Source: a candidate division Zixibacteria bacterium SM23_81
GTDB lineage: Bacteria; SM23-81
DNA: 23,590 nucleotides
Direction: 5' to 3'
Assembly (NCBI GenBank): GCA_001304015.1
Contig: LJUY01000047.1
Span: forward strand, 1-23,590
The translations under genes were made by a program, and so were the position numbers. The notes beneath the pieces were generated by a model. The model had not been told where the DNA came from and ran no database searches. It saw only the letters and a list, made by a program, of their open reading frames with translations. This document shows, piece by piece, positions 14,861 through 21,671 of the stretch. Numbering within the stretch: position 1 is the stretch's first letter; each line of letters starts with the position of its first letter.

Positions 14861-14971
14861 TGTCATGCCTGGGCAGGCAGGCATCTCAGAATGAGAATCA
14901 CCCCTCGGTCATCCCTCAAAGTGAGATTCCTGCTCCCCGCCTGCGCGGGGACAAGATTCGTAGGAATGACA
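14861..14971 (+). repeat. Palindromic repeat, long form, copy D (111 bases)
   Basis: The left hairpin and centre match copy A, but the right hairpin is enlarged by about 22 bases holding its own palindrome, CCCCGC/GCGGGG, followed by ACAAGATTCG. The ends are still TGTCAT and ATGACA. Confidence 0.82.
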
Positions 14972-14993
14972 ATTTAAAAGAATGTGCTGCTAA

Positions 14994-15026
14994 AAACCGC
15001 CTGGCTCAATCTCCGCCGGGCGGTTT
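14994..15026 (-). terminator. Intrinsic terminator of the toroid-protein gene
   Basis: On the minus strand AAACCGCC (15026-15019) pairs with GGCGGTTT (15001-14994), with a 17-base loop, and the second arm runs into five T in all. It lies about 22 bases after the stop codon of the gene at 15049-16026 on the same strand. Confidence 0.7.
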
Positions 15027-15048
15027 CACATCCAGACTTGTCCATATT

Positions 15049-16026
15049 TTACAGCCATTCTTGCTTCCCAAATCTCCTCATCACCCTCCAAACCAGCATC
15101 GTCAGCCATCTCGATGGCTCTTTTTTCTGGCCGAAATCGAAATCGCCCCAGACATTGACGATTGACTCCGGTTGGAAACAGGCTTGCTCATCGGACTTGG
15201 CTTTCAACAGATTGAGGATCTCCTGAGTTCTCGGGTCTCTCCTGGCTGCTGGAAAACGAGAGAGCACATCCAGAAATTTCAAGATTCGATAGTCGGTAAA
15301 GGGGTATTTAAGCTTTTCCCACCCGGTTCCTATCTGGCTATCATGACCGGGATATTTCAGCTTTCCCTTATTATCCCAGCATGACAGCAGAAAGTCCACC
15401 GCCCTTTGGGAGGCCGAGTGTTTTCGCAGCTCCGGACGCTGATCCATAGCGCTCAAAACGAACATGGTGGCGAAGGGACAGCTAGGTTCCTTCTCTCGCG
15501 GTGCGCCGATCTGTCCTGTGTCCTTGCACCACCATCCACCATCCAGTCGCTGCCGGCTTAAAAGCCACTGATATGCTCTGTGAATCCGGGTGTCATCACC
15601 AAGACTACTCTTGACCAAAGGTTCCAGGAGAATTGCGGTGTGACACTCGGCGGCCTTCTGGGGCTCGAATCCTAGAAAGCCTCCCAAAGGTAGCTGCAGA
15701 TCAAGGACATACTCTGCGGATCGGGCCATGTGGGGATTCTCGAGCGTAAGGCCGAAATCGGCTAGCACTCCTATAATCCAAAAGGTGGTGTCCTTCCGCG
15801 GCCACCAGGTATGAATATCCTCTGGCCTGCCCCAATAGCCCCGGCGATGCTGTCGGCCGAGGATAGGCTTGATCAATCTGTGCTTCGATACAGCTTGCCG
15901 TGCGGCCGCGACATCAGCGTGGCTCTCGTCGTAGCCTAAAAGGCCGCTTAGGGTGCGGTAAACCACCCAAGGCTCGCCGCCCAAAAGCCAGCGAAGGAGC
16001 TCGTTTTTCAACACCAAAGAGCTCAT
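15049..16026 (-). CDS. Alpha/alpha-toroid (prenyltransferase/squalene-cyclase-repeat) protein
   Basis: The 325-residue protein is built of helical repeats of the type in squalene-hopene cyclases and prenyltransferase beta subunits. QW-like units recur: LDLQLPLGGFLGF, LLSRQRLDGGWW, and KLKYPFTDYRILKFLDVLSR, alternating with helices. The N terminus (LRWLLGGEPWVVYRTLSGLLG) is typical of stand-alone soluble members common in anaerobes and archaea. The DxDD motif of squalene-hopene cyclases is not seen, so cyclase activity should not be assumed. The function is unknown. The ATG at 16026 is chosen over an in-frame TTG at 16032. It lies next to the ceramide-like locus, transcribed the same way as the reductase gene, but 367 bases and a repeat separate them, so a shared role is uncertain. 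Confidence 0.75.
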   Translation of the reverse strand: MSSLVLKNELLRWLLGGEPWVVYRTLSGLLGYDESHADVAAARQAVSKHRLIKPILGRQHRRGYWGRPEDIHTWWPRKDTTFWIIGVLADFGLTLENPHMARSAEYVLDLQLPLGGFLGFEPQKAAECHTAILLEPLVKSSLGDDTRIHRAYQWLLSRQRLDGGWWCKDTGQIGAPREKEPSCPFATMFVLSAMDQRPELRKHSASQRAVDFLLSCWDNKGKLKYPGHDSQIGTGWEKLKYPFTDYRILKFLDVLSRFPAARRDPRTQEILNLLKAKSDEQACFQPESIVNVWGDFDFGQKKEPSRWLTMLVWRVMRRFGKQEWL

Positions 16027-16204
16027 CCTCAAACTATCATCTCCGCGCCGCAGTGGTTCGCGTTTCCGGAGCTGGTAGATCGGTTATCGGTCACGAAGCT
16101 CGTTACCTTAGTCGGTGATCGGATTTCGTCTGTCGAAGCCCCCCTCTTGATGCTGGGACTACTCGACGAACTTCGTCTGACGATCTTCGGCCCGCGATTC
16201 TTTT

Positions 16205-16315
16205 TGTCATGCCTGCGAATCTTGTCCTCGCGAAAGCGGGGAATAGGCATCTCGTTAAACTAGAAATCGCATCAACTCCGAGAAAAACGAGACTCCGGCC
16301 TGCGCTGGAATGACA
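16205..16315 (-). repeat. Palindromic repeat, long form, inverted, copy E (111 bases)
   Basis: It has TGTCAT/ATGACA ends and the same 111-base length as the copy at 14861, but the enlarged hairpin is on the left. That arm (CGAATCTTGTCC, then CGCG and GCGGGGA) is the reverse complement of the right arm of the other copy, so this copy is inverted. Its centre is quite different. The rest of the gap between the two minus-strand genes (16027-16204, 16316-16393) has no recognisable gene; it holds short words such as GATCGG and a stray GAATGACA. Confidence 0.78.
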
Positions 16316-16393
16316 AAGCAAGCTAGAATGACAAAACGGATAGTCTGCTGACCAGTGCGATTGATCTAAAATTACCAATTTTCAATGCTTTTA

Positions 16394-17374
16394 TTAAAGC
16401 CACCCCACCTCCCTGTACCACCCTACCGTCCCCCGGATGCCCTCCTGTAACGATACCGTTGGCCGATATCCCAGCTCATCCCGGGCCCTGCTCCAATCAC
16501 AGGTCCAACACCGATGGCTCCACTCCCGGGCCTTGCGACGGTCTAGCACCGGTTCCTCCCGGCTGAAAGGAGCGAATAGCTCGGAGAAGAAAGCGGCCAC
16601 ATGCAGGGCAAAGAGGGGCACCCGCACCGTCAGGGCTCGGACTGCCAAGGCAGCTGCCATGGTTCGCGTCAGCTCATCCCATGAGCAATCCTCCGCCCCT
16701 GCCAGAAAATAAATCTGCCCTGAGGATTTCTCCGACTCCGCAGCCAAAATGATACCTTGCACCGCGTCCCTCACATGACAGATGCTCAACTGCCGCTCCC
16801 CGAAGCCTAACAGCGGTCGCAGGCGCTTCTTTAAGATCCGGAAGTAGGCCAGGAAATCCCTGTCACGAGGTCCGTAGACCGCCGGCGGACGCACAACCGT
16901 GATGGGTAGGCGACCTTGGTACTCTCCGGCAGCCTGCTCAGCCATGAGCTTGCTCCGACCGTAGTCGCTCACAGGCTGGCAGGGATCCGTGTCCCCAAGA
17001 AGCTTGCCCTCGGGGCTGGGTCCAGCAGCGGCCAGGCTGCTTACCAGAACGAACTTCTCGAGGCTGGGATTAAACCGTGCGCAGACCTCCAAGAGGTTTC
17101 TGGTCCCCTGGTGGTTCACCCGGTAGTATGTCTCCCGCTGACGAGCCTTTGTCACTGCCGCTAAGTGATAGACAACGTCTGCCTCCTTTGCCGGCTCAGC
17201 AAGAGAAGGCGAATCGCTAATCTCCCCATAGGCCAGATCCATATCGAGGCCCTCCAGCCAGCGCAGGTCGCTGGTCTTGCGGACCAGTCCTGTCACCCGG
17301 TGTCCCCTGCGAAGCAGCTCCTCCACCAGGTGGCTTCCCAAAAACCCATTGGACCCAGTTACCAGCACCTTCAT
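16394..17374 (-). CDS. Extended SDR (NAD-dependent epimerase/dehydratase type), CerR-like ceramide reductase candidate
   Basis: The 326-residue protein is an extended short-chain dehydrogenase. It has the Rossmann motif GSNGFLG (7-13), HLAA, the YxxxK pair Tyr138/Lys142 in SDYGRSKLMAE, and RPPAVYGPRDRD in the substrate domain. In Caulobacter a protein of this family, CerR, reduces the 3-keto group of the oxidised ceramide made by serine palmitoyltransferase and ceramide synthase. Here the gene lies back to back with candidates for both, so that role is the best inference. Sequence alone cannot exclude a nucleotide-sugar or sterol substrate. The ATG at 17374 is used; an in-frame TTG two codons earlier lacks support. 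The 169-base divergent gap contains the promoter for the opposite operon. Confidence 0.78.
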   Translation of the reverse strand: MKVLVTGSNGFLGSHLVEELLRRGHRVTGLVRKTSDLRWLEGLDMDLAYGEISDSPSLAEPAKEADVVYHLAAVTKARQRETYYRVNHQGTRNLLEVCARFNPSLEKFVLVSSLAAAGPSPEGKLLGDTDPCQPVSDYGRSKLMAEQAAGEYQGRLPITVVRPPAVYGPRDRDFLAYFRILKKRLRPLLGFGERQLSICHVRDAVQGIILAAESEKSSGQIYFLAGAEDCSWDELTRTMAAALAVRALTVRVPLFALHVAAFFSELFAPFSREEPVLDRRKAREWSHRCWTCDWSRARDELGYRPTVSLQEGIRGTVGWYREVGWL

Positions 17375-17425
17375 GTTCAAGGCCCCCAGATGCTCAGACC
17401 TGTAGCCAATGGCTTAGGAAATCTC

Positions 17426-17454
17426 TTGACAAGCTAGCTTCCTGGCCATATAAT
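17426..17454 (+). promoter_or_regulatory. Perfect-consensus sigma-70 promoter of the ceramide operon
   Basis: TTGACA (17426-17431) and TATAAT (17449-17454) are both exact consensus boxes with the optimal 17-base spacer. The 10-base palindrome AAGCTAGCTT (17431-17440) overlaps the -35 edge and could be an operator. Transcription would start near 17461, leaving a leader of about 83 bases before the ATG at 17544. Confidence 0.82.
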
Positions 17455-17543
17455 AACCACAACTTCCAGCTCCACTTCTCTGCAACTATATCATCATCGG
17501 TGTCAAATTGCAAGCATTAATTGCCCCAGCGGGAGAGAAGGCC

Positions 17544-18728
17544 ATGGATATATTCGAGAAATGCTGGAACTACAAGCCCGCCAAGATCGCCCGGAAGAAG
17601 GGGTACTATCCCTATTTCATCCCTATCGACTCCGGCCAGGGTTCCGAGGTGACTTCAAAGGGAAAAAATCTCATCATGATCGGTTCTAACAATTACATGG
17701 GGCTAGTCTCCCATCCTAAAGTGATTGAGGCGTCGCGGGCGGCCCTGGAGAAATATGGCGCGGGCTGCACCGGCTCCCGCTTTCTCAATGGTACTCTGGA
17801 TATCCACGAGAAGCTTGAACAGGAATTGGCTGATTTCACGAACAAAGAGGCCGCTTTAGTGATGAGCACCGGTTTTCAAACCAACCTAGCCACCATTTCA
17901 TGTCTGGTGGCCAAAGGCGATGTGGTCATCACCGACCGTGCCGACCACGCCAGCATCGTGGACGGCTGCCGTCTTGGCTTCGGCAAGATCGTCAAATACC
18001 GCCACAACGACATGAATGATCTGGAGCGGGTCTTGAAGAACATTGGCGATGGCCCTGGCAAATTTATCGTCACCGACGGCGTCTTCAGCATGGAGGGGGA
18101 TATCGTCGACCTGCCTAGGGTTGTGGAGCTGAAGAACAAGTACAACGCCCGGCTCATGGTGGACGACGCCCACTCCATTGGGGTGCTGGGACCCCAGGGC
18201 AACGGCACGGCCGCCCATTTTGGTCTGGATGACGAGGTGGACATCATCATGGGCACCTTTAGCAAATCCTTCGTCTCCATCGGGGGATTCATCGCCGCCG
18301 ACTTCGATGTCATCGACTTCGTCAAGCACCACGGCAGGGCCCTGATCTTCAGCGCCAGCATGCCTCCGGCATCGGTGGCCGCCGTCCGAGCCGCCTTGAA
18401 GATCATCAAGGCTGAGCCAGAGCGGCGAGAGCGTCTGAGGAAGAACGCCAATAAGATGCGAGAGGGTTTTCAGGCCATGGGCTACAACACCGGCACCAGC
18501 AACACGCCCATCATCCCCGTGCTCATCGGGGAGGATATTAAGACCTTCTACTTCTGGAAAACCTTGTTCCAGAACGGCATCTTCACCAACCCGGTGGTCA
18601 CTCCGGCCGTTCCTCCAGGACAAGCTCTGATCCGCACCAGTTATATGGCTACCCATACCGACCAGGAGCTGGACCAGGTTCTGGAGATCTTTCAGCGAGT
18701 GGGCAAGGAGCTGGAGATCATCCCCTGA
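17544..18728 (+). CDS. spt: Serine palmitoyltransferase (alpha-oxoamine synthase family)
   Basis: This PLP enzyme condenses serine with a fatty acyl thioester to give 3-ketosphinganine, the first step of sphingolipid synthesis. The 394 residues match bacterial SPT closely along their length. The N-terminal GYYPYFIPIDSGQGSEV and SNNYMGL segments are followed by YGAGCTGSRFLNGT. The active site has His135 in DHASIVDG, the Asp pair 207/208 in VDDAH, and the PLP Lys241 in GTFSKSF. The N terminus resembles Bacteroides-type SPT more than Kbl (2-amino-3-ketobutyrate ligase), and no threonine dehydrogenase gene is adjacent. The ATG at 17544 has GGGAGAG upstream; an in-frame TTG at 17508 is less likely. 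No acyl-carrier-protein gene is present in the window. Confidence 0.88.
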   Translation: MDIFEKCWNYKPAKIARKKGYYPYFIPIDSGQGSEVTSKGKNLIMIGSNNYMGLVSHPKVIEASRAALEKYGAGCTGSRFLNGTLDIHEKLEQELADFTNKEAALVMSTGFQTNLATISCLVAKGDVVITDRADHASIVDGCRLGFGKIVKYRHNDMNDLERVLKNIGDGPGKFIVTDGVFSMEGDIVDLPRVVELKNKYNARLMVDDAHSIGVLGPQGNGTAAHFGLDDEVDIIMGTFSKSFVSIGGFIAADFDVIDFVKHHGRALIFSASMPPASVAAVRAALKIIKAEPERRERLRKNANKMREGFQAMGYNTGTSNTPIIPVLIGEDIKTFYFWKTLFQNGIFTNPVVTPAVPPGQALIRTSYMATHTDQELDQVLEIFQRVGKELEIIP

Positions 18729-18749
18729 GCGGTATCGAGAGTATTTGCC

Positions 18750-19919
18750 ATGCCCATAGCTCTAGACAATTCCTTGTATCCTCCAGCCATCGAAAAGGGC
18801 CAAGCGCAAATCCAGCTCTTACCGGTAACCTCCCGAGGGCAGCTGCGGGAGTTTATCAAGCTTCCCTGGAAAATTTACAGAGACGATCCCCTCTGGGTTC
18901 CCCCTCTCATCAGCCAGCAGAAGGAATATCTCAACCCCGTCAAGAATCCCTTCTACGATCACGCCAGAGTGCAGCTCTTCCTAGCCCGCAGGGGTGATCG
19001 TAGCGTCGGCCGCATCGCAGCGGTAGTCAACGAGGCCCACAACCAATTTCACAACGAACAAACCGGTTTCTTCGGCTTCTTCGAGTGTGTCAATGACCAT
19101 GCGGTGGCGAAACAGCTCCTAGATGGCGCCCGCGACTGGCTCAGGGAGCAGGGCATGCAGACCATGCGCGGCCCGGCCAACTTCTCCTCCAACGATGAGT
19201 GGGGCATGCTGGTGAAGGGCTTCGACATGAGTCCCGTCCTGATGATGAGCTACAACCTCCCCTACTATCCCGAGTTCATGGACTGCTACGGACTGGCCAA
19301 GGCCAGGGATCTCTTCGCCTACCGGATGTTCAGCAAGGACGGCATATCGGACAGATTACGAAGCATGGCCGAGAAGATCCAGAAGAAGGAGGGGCTGATC
19401 ATCCGGCCCATCAATATGAAGGACTTCGATGCGGAGCTAAAGCGCATAAAGGAGGTCTATAACAACGCCTGGGTCAAGAACTGGGGCTTCGTGCCTATGA
19501 CCGACGCGGAGTTTGACCACCTGGCCAAGCAACTCAAGCCCTTGATCGTGCCGGAGCTGGTCTTGCTGGCCGAGGTGAACGACCAGCCGGCGGGTTTCTC
19601 CCTGACCCTTCCCGATTACAACCAGGCCCTTAAGCATGTCAACGGCCGTCTCTTCCCCTTGGGCCTGATCAAGCTGTGGTGGCGTTCCCGAAAGATCGAC
19701 TGCGCCCGGATCATGGTCATGGGCGTGGTACACAAGTACCAGAAGCGGGGCATCGACGCCATCTTCTACATCAAAACCTTCGATGTGGGCACAGCGAGAG
19801 GCTACACCTGGGGAGAGATGTCCTGGGTTTTAGAGGACAACGAGATGATGATCCGAGCCCTGGAGATGCTGGGGGCCAAAGCGTATAAGACCTATCGGAT
19901 TTATGAGATGGAGATTTGA
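18750..19919 (+). CDS. GNAT-family acyltransferase, bacterial ceramide synthase (bCerS) candidate
   Basis: The 389-residue protein belongs to a long GNAT family. Its N-terminal pattern is FIKLPWKIYRDDPLWVPPL, followed by GRIAAVVNEAHNQFH, GFFGFFECVND and MRGPANFSSNDEWG. The C-terminal acetyl-CoA-like fold has VMGVVHKYQKRGIDAIFY, where the RGID loop stands for the usual pyrophosphate-binding loop. In Caulobacter a member of this family N-acylates 3-ketosphinganine, an activity unrelated to eukaryotic ceramide synthases. The gene follows spt by 21 bases and shares its promoter and terminator, and a CerR-like gene is divergent. The family is clear; the substrate is inferred from context. Confidence 0.8.
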   Translation: MPIALDNSLYPPAIEKGQAQIQLLPVTSRGQLREFIKLPWKIYRDDPLWVPPLISQQKEYLNPVKNPFYDHARVQLFLARRGDRSVGRIAAVVNEAHNQFHNEQTGFFGFFECVNDHAVAKQLLDGARDWLREQGMQTMRGPANFSSNDEWGMLVKGFDMSPVLMMSYNLPYYPEFMDCYGLAKARDLFAYRMFSKDGISDRLRSMAEKIQKKEGLIIRPINMKDFDAELKRIKEVYNNAWVKNWGFVPMTDAEFDHLAKQLKPLIVPELVLLAEVNDQPAGFSLTLPDYNQALKHVNGRLFPLGLIKLWWRSRKIDCARIMVMGVVHKYQKRGIDAIFYIKTFDVGTARGYTWGEMSWVLEDNEMMIRALEMLGAKAYKTYRIYEMEI

Positions 19920-19946
19920 GAGTGGCAATGGCAATATAATAGAAAG

Positions 19947-19978
19947 GTAGGGGCGAGCGGTGCTCGCCTTTTTTTTGC
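19947..19978 (+). terminator. Intrinsic terminator of the spt operon; member of a repeat family (U1)
   Basis: GGCGAGC (19952-19958), loop GGT, and GCTCGCC (19962-19968) form a perfect 7-base stem followed by eight T (19969-19976). The flanks GTAGGG before and TTTTGC after are shared with elements at 21381-21671 on the other strand. It ends the spt and GNAT transcript. From here to 20206 I see no gene; the stretch contains GGTGG/CCACC words and one CCCCTACC at about 20065-20072 that may be a decayed family member. Confidence 0.92.
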
Positions 19979-20206
19979 GATAATACTGGGGTCAAGTGAG
20001 GTCAATTTTCAATTTTAAATGCCCATTTTGCAATTTGAAATGATGTTTTAAAAGGTGGAAATCTGCCCCTACCACCCTTCACCGGTGGCAGTAGGCAGGG
20101 CCCGACCCTTACCCTCGCCATCGTGCTCAAAATGACTCTGCCACTACTGACACTCGAGCCGTCCGGCTCCCGAACCCTCATCGGGTGAGGACTGCATCGC
20201 GGTTTG

Positions 20207-20416
20207 CTACGATGATTCCCGGTACTCGATGAGATCGCCTGGGGTACACTCCAGGGCCTGGCAAAGCTTTTCCAATGTGGAGAAGCGAATGGCTCTCGCC
20301 TTCCCCGTCTTCAGCACTGAAAGGTTCTGTACCGAAATACCAACAAGGTTGGAAAGCTCGGTGAGCTTCATCTTGCGCTTCGCCATCTGCACGTCAAGGT
20401 TGATCACGATTGGCAT
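20207..20416 (-). CDS. Small XRE-family (Cro/CI-type HTH) regulator, YozG-like
   Basis: The 69-residue protein is a single helix-turn-helix domain. MAKRKMKLTELSNLVGISVQ holds helices 1-2, and NLSVLKTGKARAIRFSTLEK the recognition helix and helix 4. CQALECTPGDLIEY is the typical C-terminal end of this small family. Such proteins are usually encoded with a DUF2975 membrane protein, and that gene lies 10 bases upstream on the same strand. The pair is thought to be a membrane-linked regulatory module, but its signal is unknown. GAGGA precedes the ATG at 20416. It is likely to bind the operator-like palindrome or direct repeats in the promoter near 21046-21100, which is an inference. Confidence 0.9.
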   Translation of the reverse strand: MPIVINLDVQMAKRKMKLTELSNLVGISVQNLSVLKTGKARAIRFSTLEKLCQALECTPGDLIEYRESS

Positions 20417-20426
20417 GTCATGGTCC

Positions 20427-20978
20427 TCAGATCGTGAGCTCGATCTCTTCCTTCATCTGGCTCCGCTCTCTTAGGAGCTGCCCGTACTGATGTGCTAAGA
20501 ACGCCAATATTAGCGCGGCAATACCGAAGGCTTGTGGGAAGAGAAGGATGGAAAGATCAACTAAACCAAGCCACAACCCAGACACCGAGAAGGGCAGGAG
20601 CCTGTCGCTTAAGAAGATGACGGGAACGAAGCATAGGTCCAGTATGCAGCTCACTACCAGCAGCCGCGTTAGAGTCTTGAGGACCGGAGAGATGTGGTCA
20701 GCTAGATGCGGTGACTGCCCTTCCAGGCGGAGAATGGAAAAAGCCCCGGCCCCAGACCAGTAGATACGGATCCAAAGGCAGGAGCGAACGAGAGCCAAGA
20801 TAACAGCCAAGCCAACGAAGCGAGTGACTCCTGTGGACAGGGTGTATCGCAGCCCGGGCCAGACGTTGATGAAATACATCAGAACACCGACAAGCTGCAA
20901 CAGGAAGACCGTCAGAGCGAATCCTGCGTAGAATCGGAGTGCCTTTCCCAGCGGATTGAGAAATTTATGGTGAATCAT
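20427..20978 (-). CDS. DUF2975-type four-helix membrane protein
   Basis: The 183-residue protein has four hydrophobic segments: about 16-36 (YAGFALTVFLLQLVGVLMYF), 50-70 (FVGLAVILALVRSC), 100-125 (LLVVSCILDLCFVPVIFL) and 137-167 (LGLVDLSILLFPQAFGIAAL). A short charged tail follows (LRERSQMKEEIE). This layout and the adjoining small XRE gene fit DUF2975/YoaS-like proteins, whose biochemical role is unknown. The start at 20978 is chosen because AAAGGAGCC precedes it; an in-frame ATG or GTG farther upstream would put 16 polar residues in front of the first helix. The two genes share the promoter at 21032-21060. Confidence 0.75.
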   Translation of the reverse strand: MIHHKFLNPLGKALRFYAGFALTVFLLQLVGVLMYFINVWPGLRYTLSTGVTRFVGLAVILALVRSCLWIRIYWSGAGAFSILRLEGQSPHLADHISPVLKTLTRLLVVSCILDLCFVPVIFLSDRLLPFSVSGLWLGLVDLSILLFPQAFGIAALILAFLAHQYGQLLRERSQMKEEIELTI

Positions 20979-21031
20979 GATGATTGGCTCCTTTCTGTGG
21001 ATGTGGTGTGCGTCGGGCCAAACCAATTATC

Positions 21032-21060
21032 AATATAAAGCCTAAAAACATGTTTGTCAA
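21032..21060 (-). promoter_or_regulatory. Sigma-70 promoter of the DUF2975/XRE operon
   Basis: On the minus strand TTGACA (21060-21055) and TATATT (21037-21032) are 17 bases apart. The predicted start near 21025 gives a leader of about 47 bases. The palindrome AAACATGTTT (21046-21055) lies in the spacer and touches the -35 box, a classical repressor position. Confidence 0.8.
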
Positions 21061-21070
21061 GAAAAAAATT

Positions 21071-21100
21071 ATGATAATCGATAATTTATTCATGATAATC
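21071..21100. promoter_or_regulatory. Direct repeats ATGATAATC, possible operator
   Basis: ATGATAATC occurs at 21071-21079 and 21092-21100, exactly 21 bases apart, so both lie on the same face of the helix just upstream of the promoter. The shorter word TGATAAT also occurs on the minus strand at 21026-21032, near the transcription start. Bases 21101-21325 hold no gene I can support. Confidence 0.45.
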
Positions 21101-21325
21101 AAGATATCTAGGATACGGGCGGATCTAGCTGGAATGAACAGGAGGATCGCTTGGGCGCAAAGGCTGACGGCGACTCTTCTGTTTCTCTGGTGCTGGCTGA
21201 AGCGAGGGAGGGTAGCGGGAGGTGACGAAGAGGAGCCTCAGGCGGGGTGGCTCCCCTGTCACAGAATACCGACCGCCAAGATCCTTAACGCCCATCGAGA
21301 CCGAAAACCGAGAGCCGAGTTTCGA

Positions 21326-21360
21326 CATAAGAAACGGGAGCGGCCTGCCGCGCCCCTGCG
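21326..21360 (-). repeat. Degenerate member of the terminator-like repeat family (U6)
   Basis: The core GCGGC-CT-GCCGC (21340-21351) is framed by a weakened A-rich left flank (AAGAAACGGGA) and GCCCCTGC on the right, as in the better copies that follow. The T-run on the minus strand is interrupted, so termination is doubtful. Confidence 0.45.
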
Positions 21361-21380
21361 TGTGATCGGATCTTTTCTCA

Positions 21381-21413
21381 TGCAAAAAGGGGCGTAATTC
21401 ATTACGCCCCTGT
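21381..21413 (-). terminator. Terminator-shaped repeat U2
   Basis: GGGGCGTAAT (21389-21398) and ATTACGCCCC (21401-21410) are perfect 10-base complements. Read on the minus strand the second arm is followed by five T and GCA. No gene stops immediately before it on that strand. Confidence 0.75.
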
Positions 21414-21529
21414 GCTCTTTATGATATTTGCATTGGGGTGGCAGCGGGCAGTCTGCATACTGCCAACTGCCTACTTCCATCGGTGGGGTGGTGGGAGGAA
21501 ATATAGCGATCAGGAGATCCCTCTTACGA

Positions 21530-21563
21530 TGAAAAAAGGACGGGTTTTAAACCCGACCCTACA
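21530..21563 (-). terminator. Terminator-shaped repeat U3
   Basis: The core CGGGTTTTAAACCCG (21541-21555) is palindromic, and one A/A mismatch separates it from two more outer GG/CC pairs. On the minus strand it is followed by CCTTTTTT. The CCCTACA flank is as in the sister copies. Confidence 0.7.
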
Positions 21564-21584
21564 TATTATGGAAGCCTTTCCTTG

Positions 21585-21617
21585 TGCAAAAAAGAGCGAG
21601 GTGACCTCGCCCCTACA
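21585..21617 (-). terminator. Terminator-shaped repeat U4
   Basis: GCGAGGT (21596-21602) pairs with ACCTCGC (21604-21610), and CCCTACA follows on the plus strand. On the minus strand the stem leads into TCTTTTTTGCA. The preceding TTTCCTTG word is shared with the copy at 21638. Confidence 0.75.
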
Positions 21618-21637
21618 ATTTTGTTAACGATTTCCTT

Positions 21638-21671
21638 GCATAAAAAGGGCGCGCCGCCGCGCGCCCCTACA
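21638..21671 (-). terminator. Terminator of the nitroreductase-grx-FTR operon (repeat U5)
   Basis: GGGCGCGC (21647-21654) and GCGCGCCC (21659-21666) form a very stable 8-base stem. Read on the minus strand it begins directly after the TGA of the FTR-rubredoxin gene (21674-21672) and is followed by five T. The flank TGTAGGGG is the family flank. Confidence 0.88.

Noticed and set aside
13039-16315. CRISPR array
   Set aside because: Repeats are 89-111 bases, palindromic, unevenly spaced, differ in their centres and one is inverted; no cas gene is present.
17544-18728. Kbl (2-amino-3-ketobutyrate CoA ligase) instead of SPT
   Set aside because: The N-terminal and GSRFLNGT segments fit bacterial SPT better, the neighbours fit ceramide synthesis, and no threonine dehydrogenase gene is adjacent.
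20984-21397. Plus-strand open frame of 137 codons
   Set aside because: It runs across the DUF2975 promoter and the direct repeats, has no motif, and ends inside a terminator-shaped repeat.
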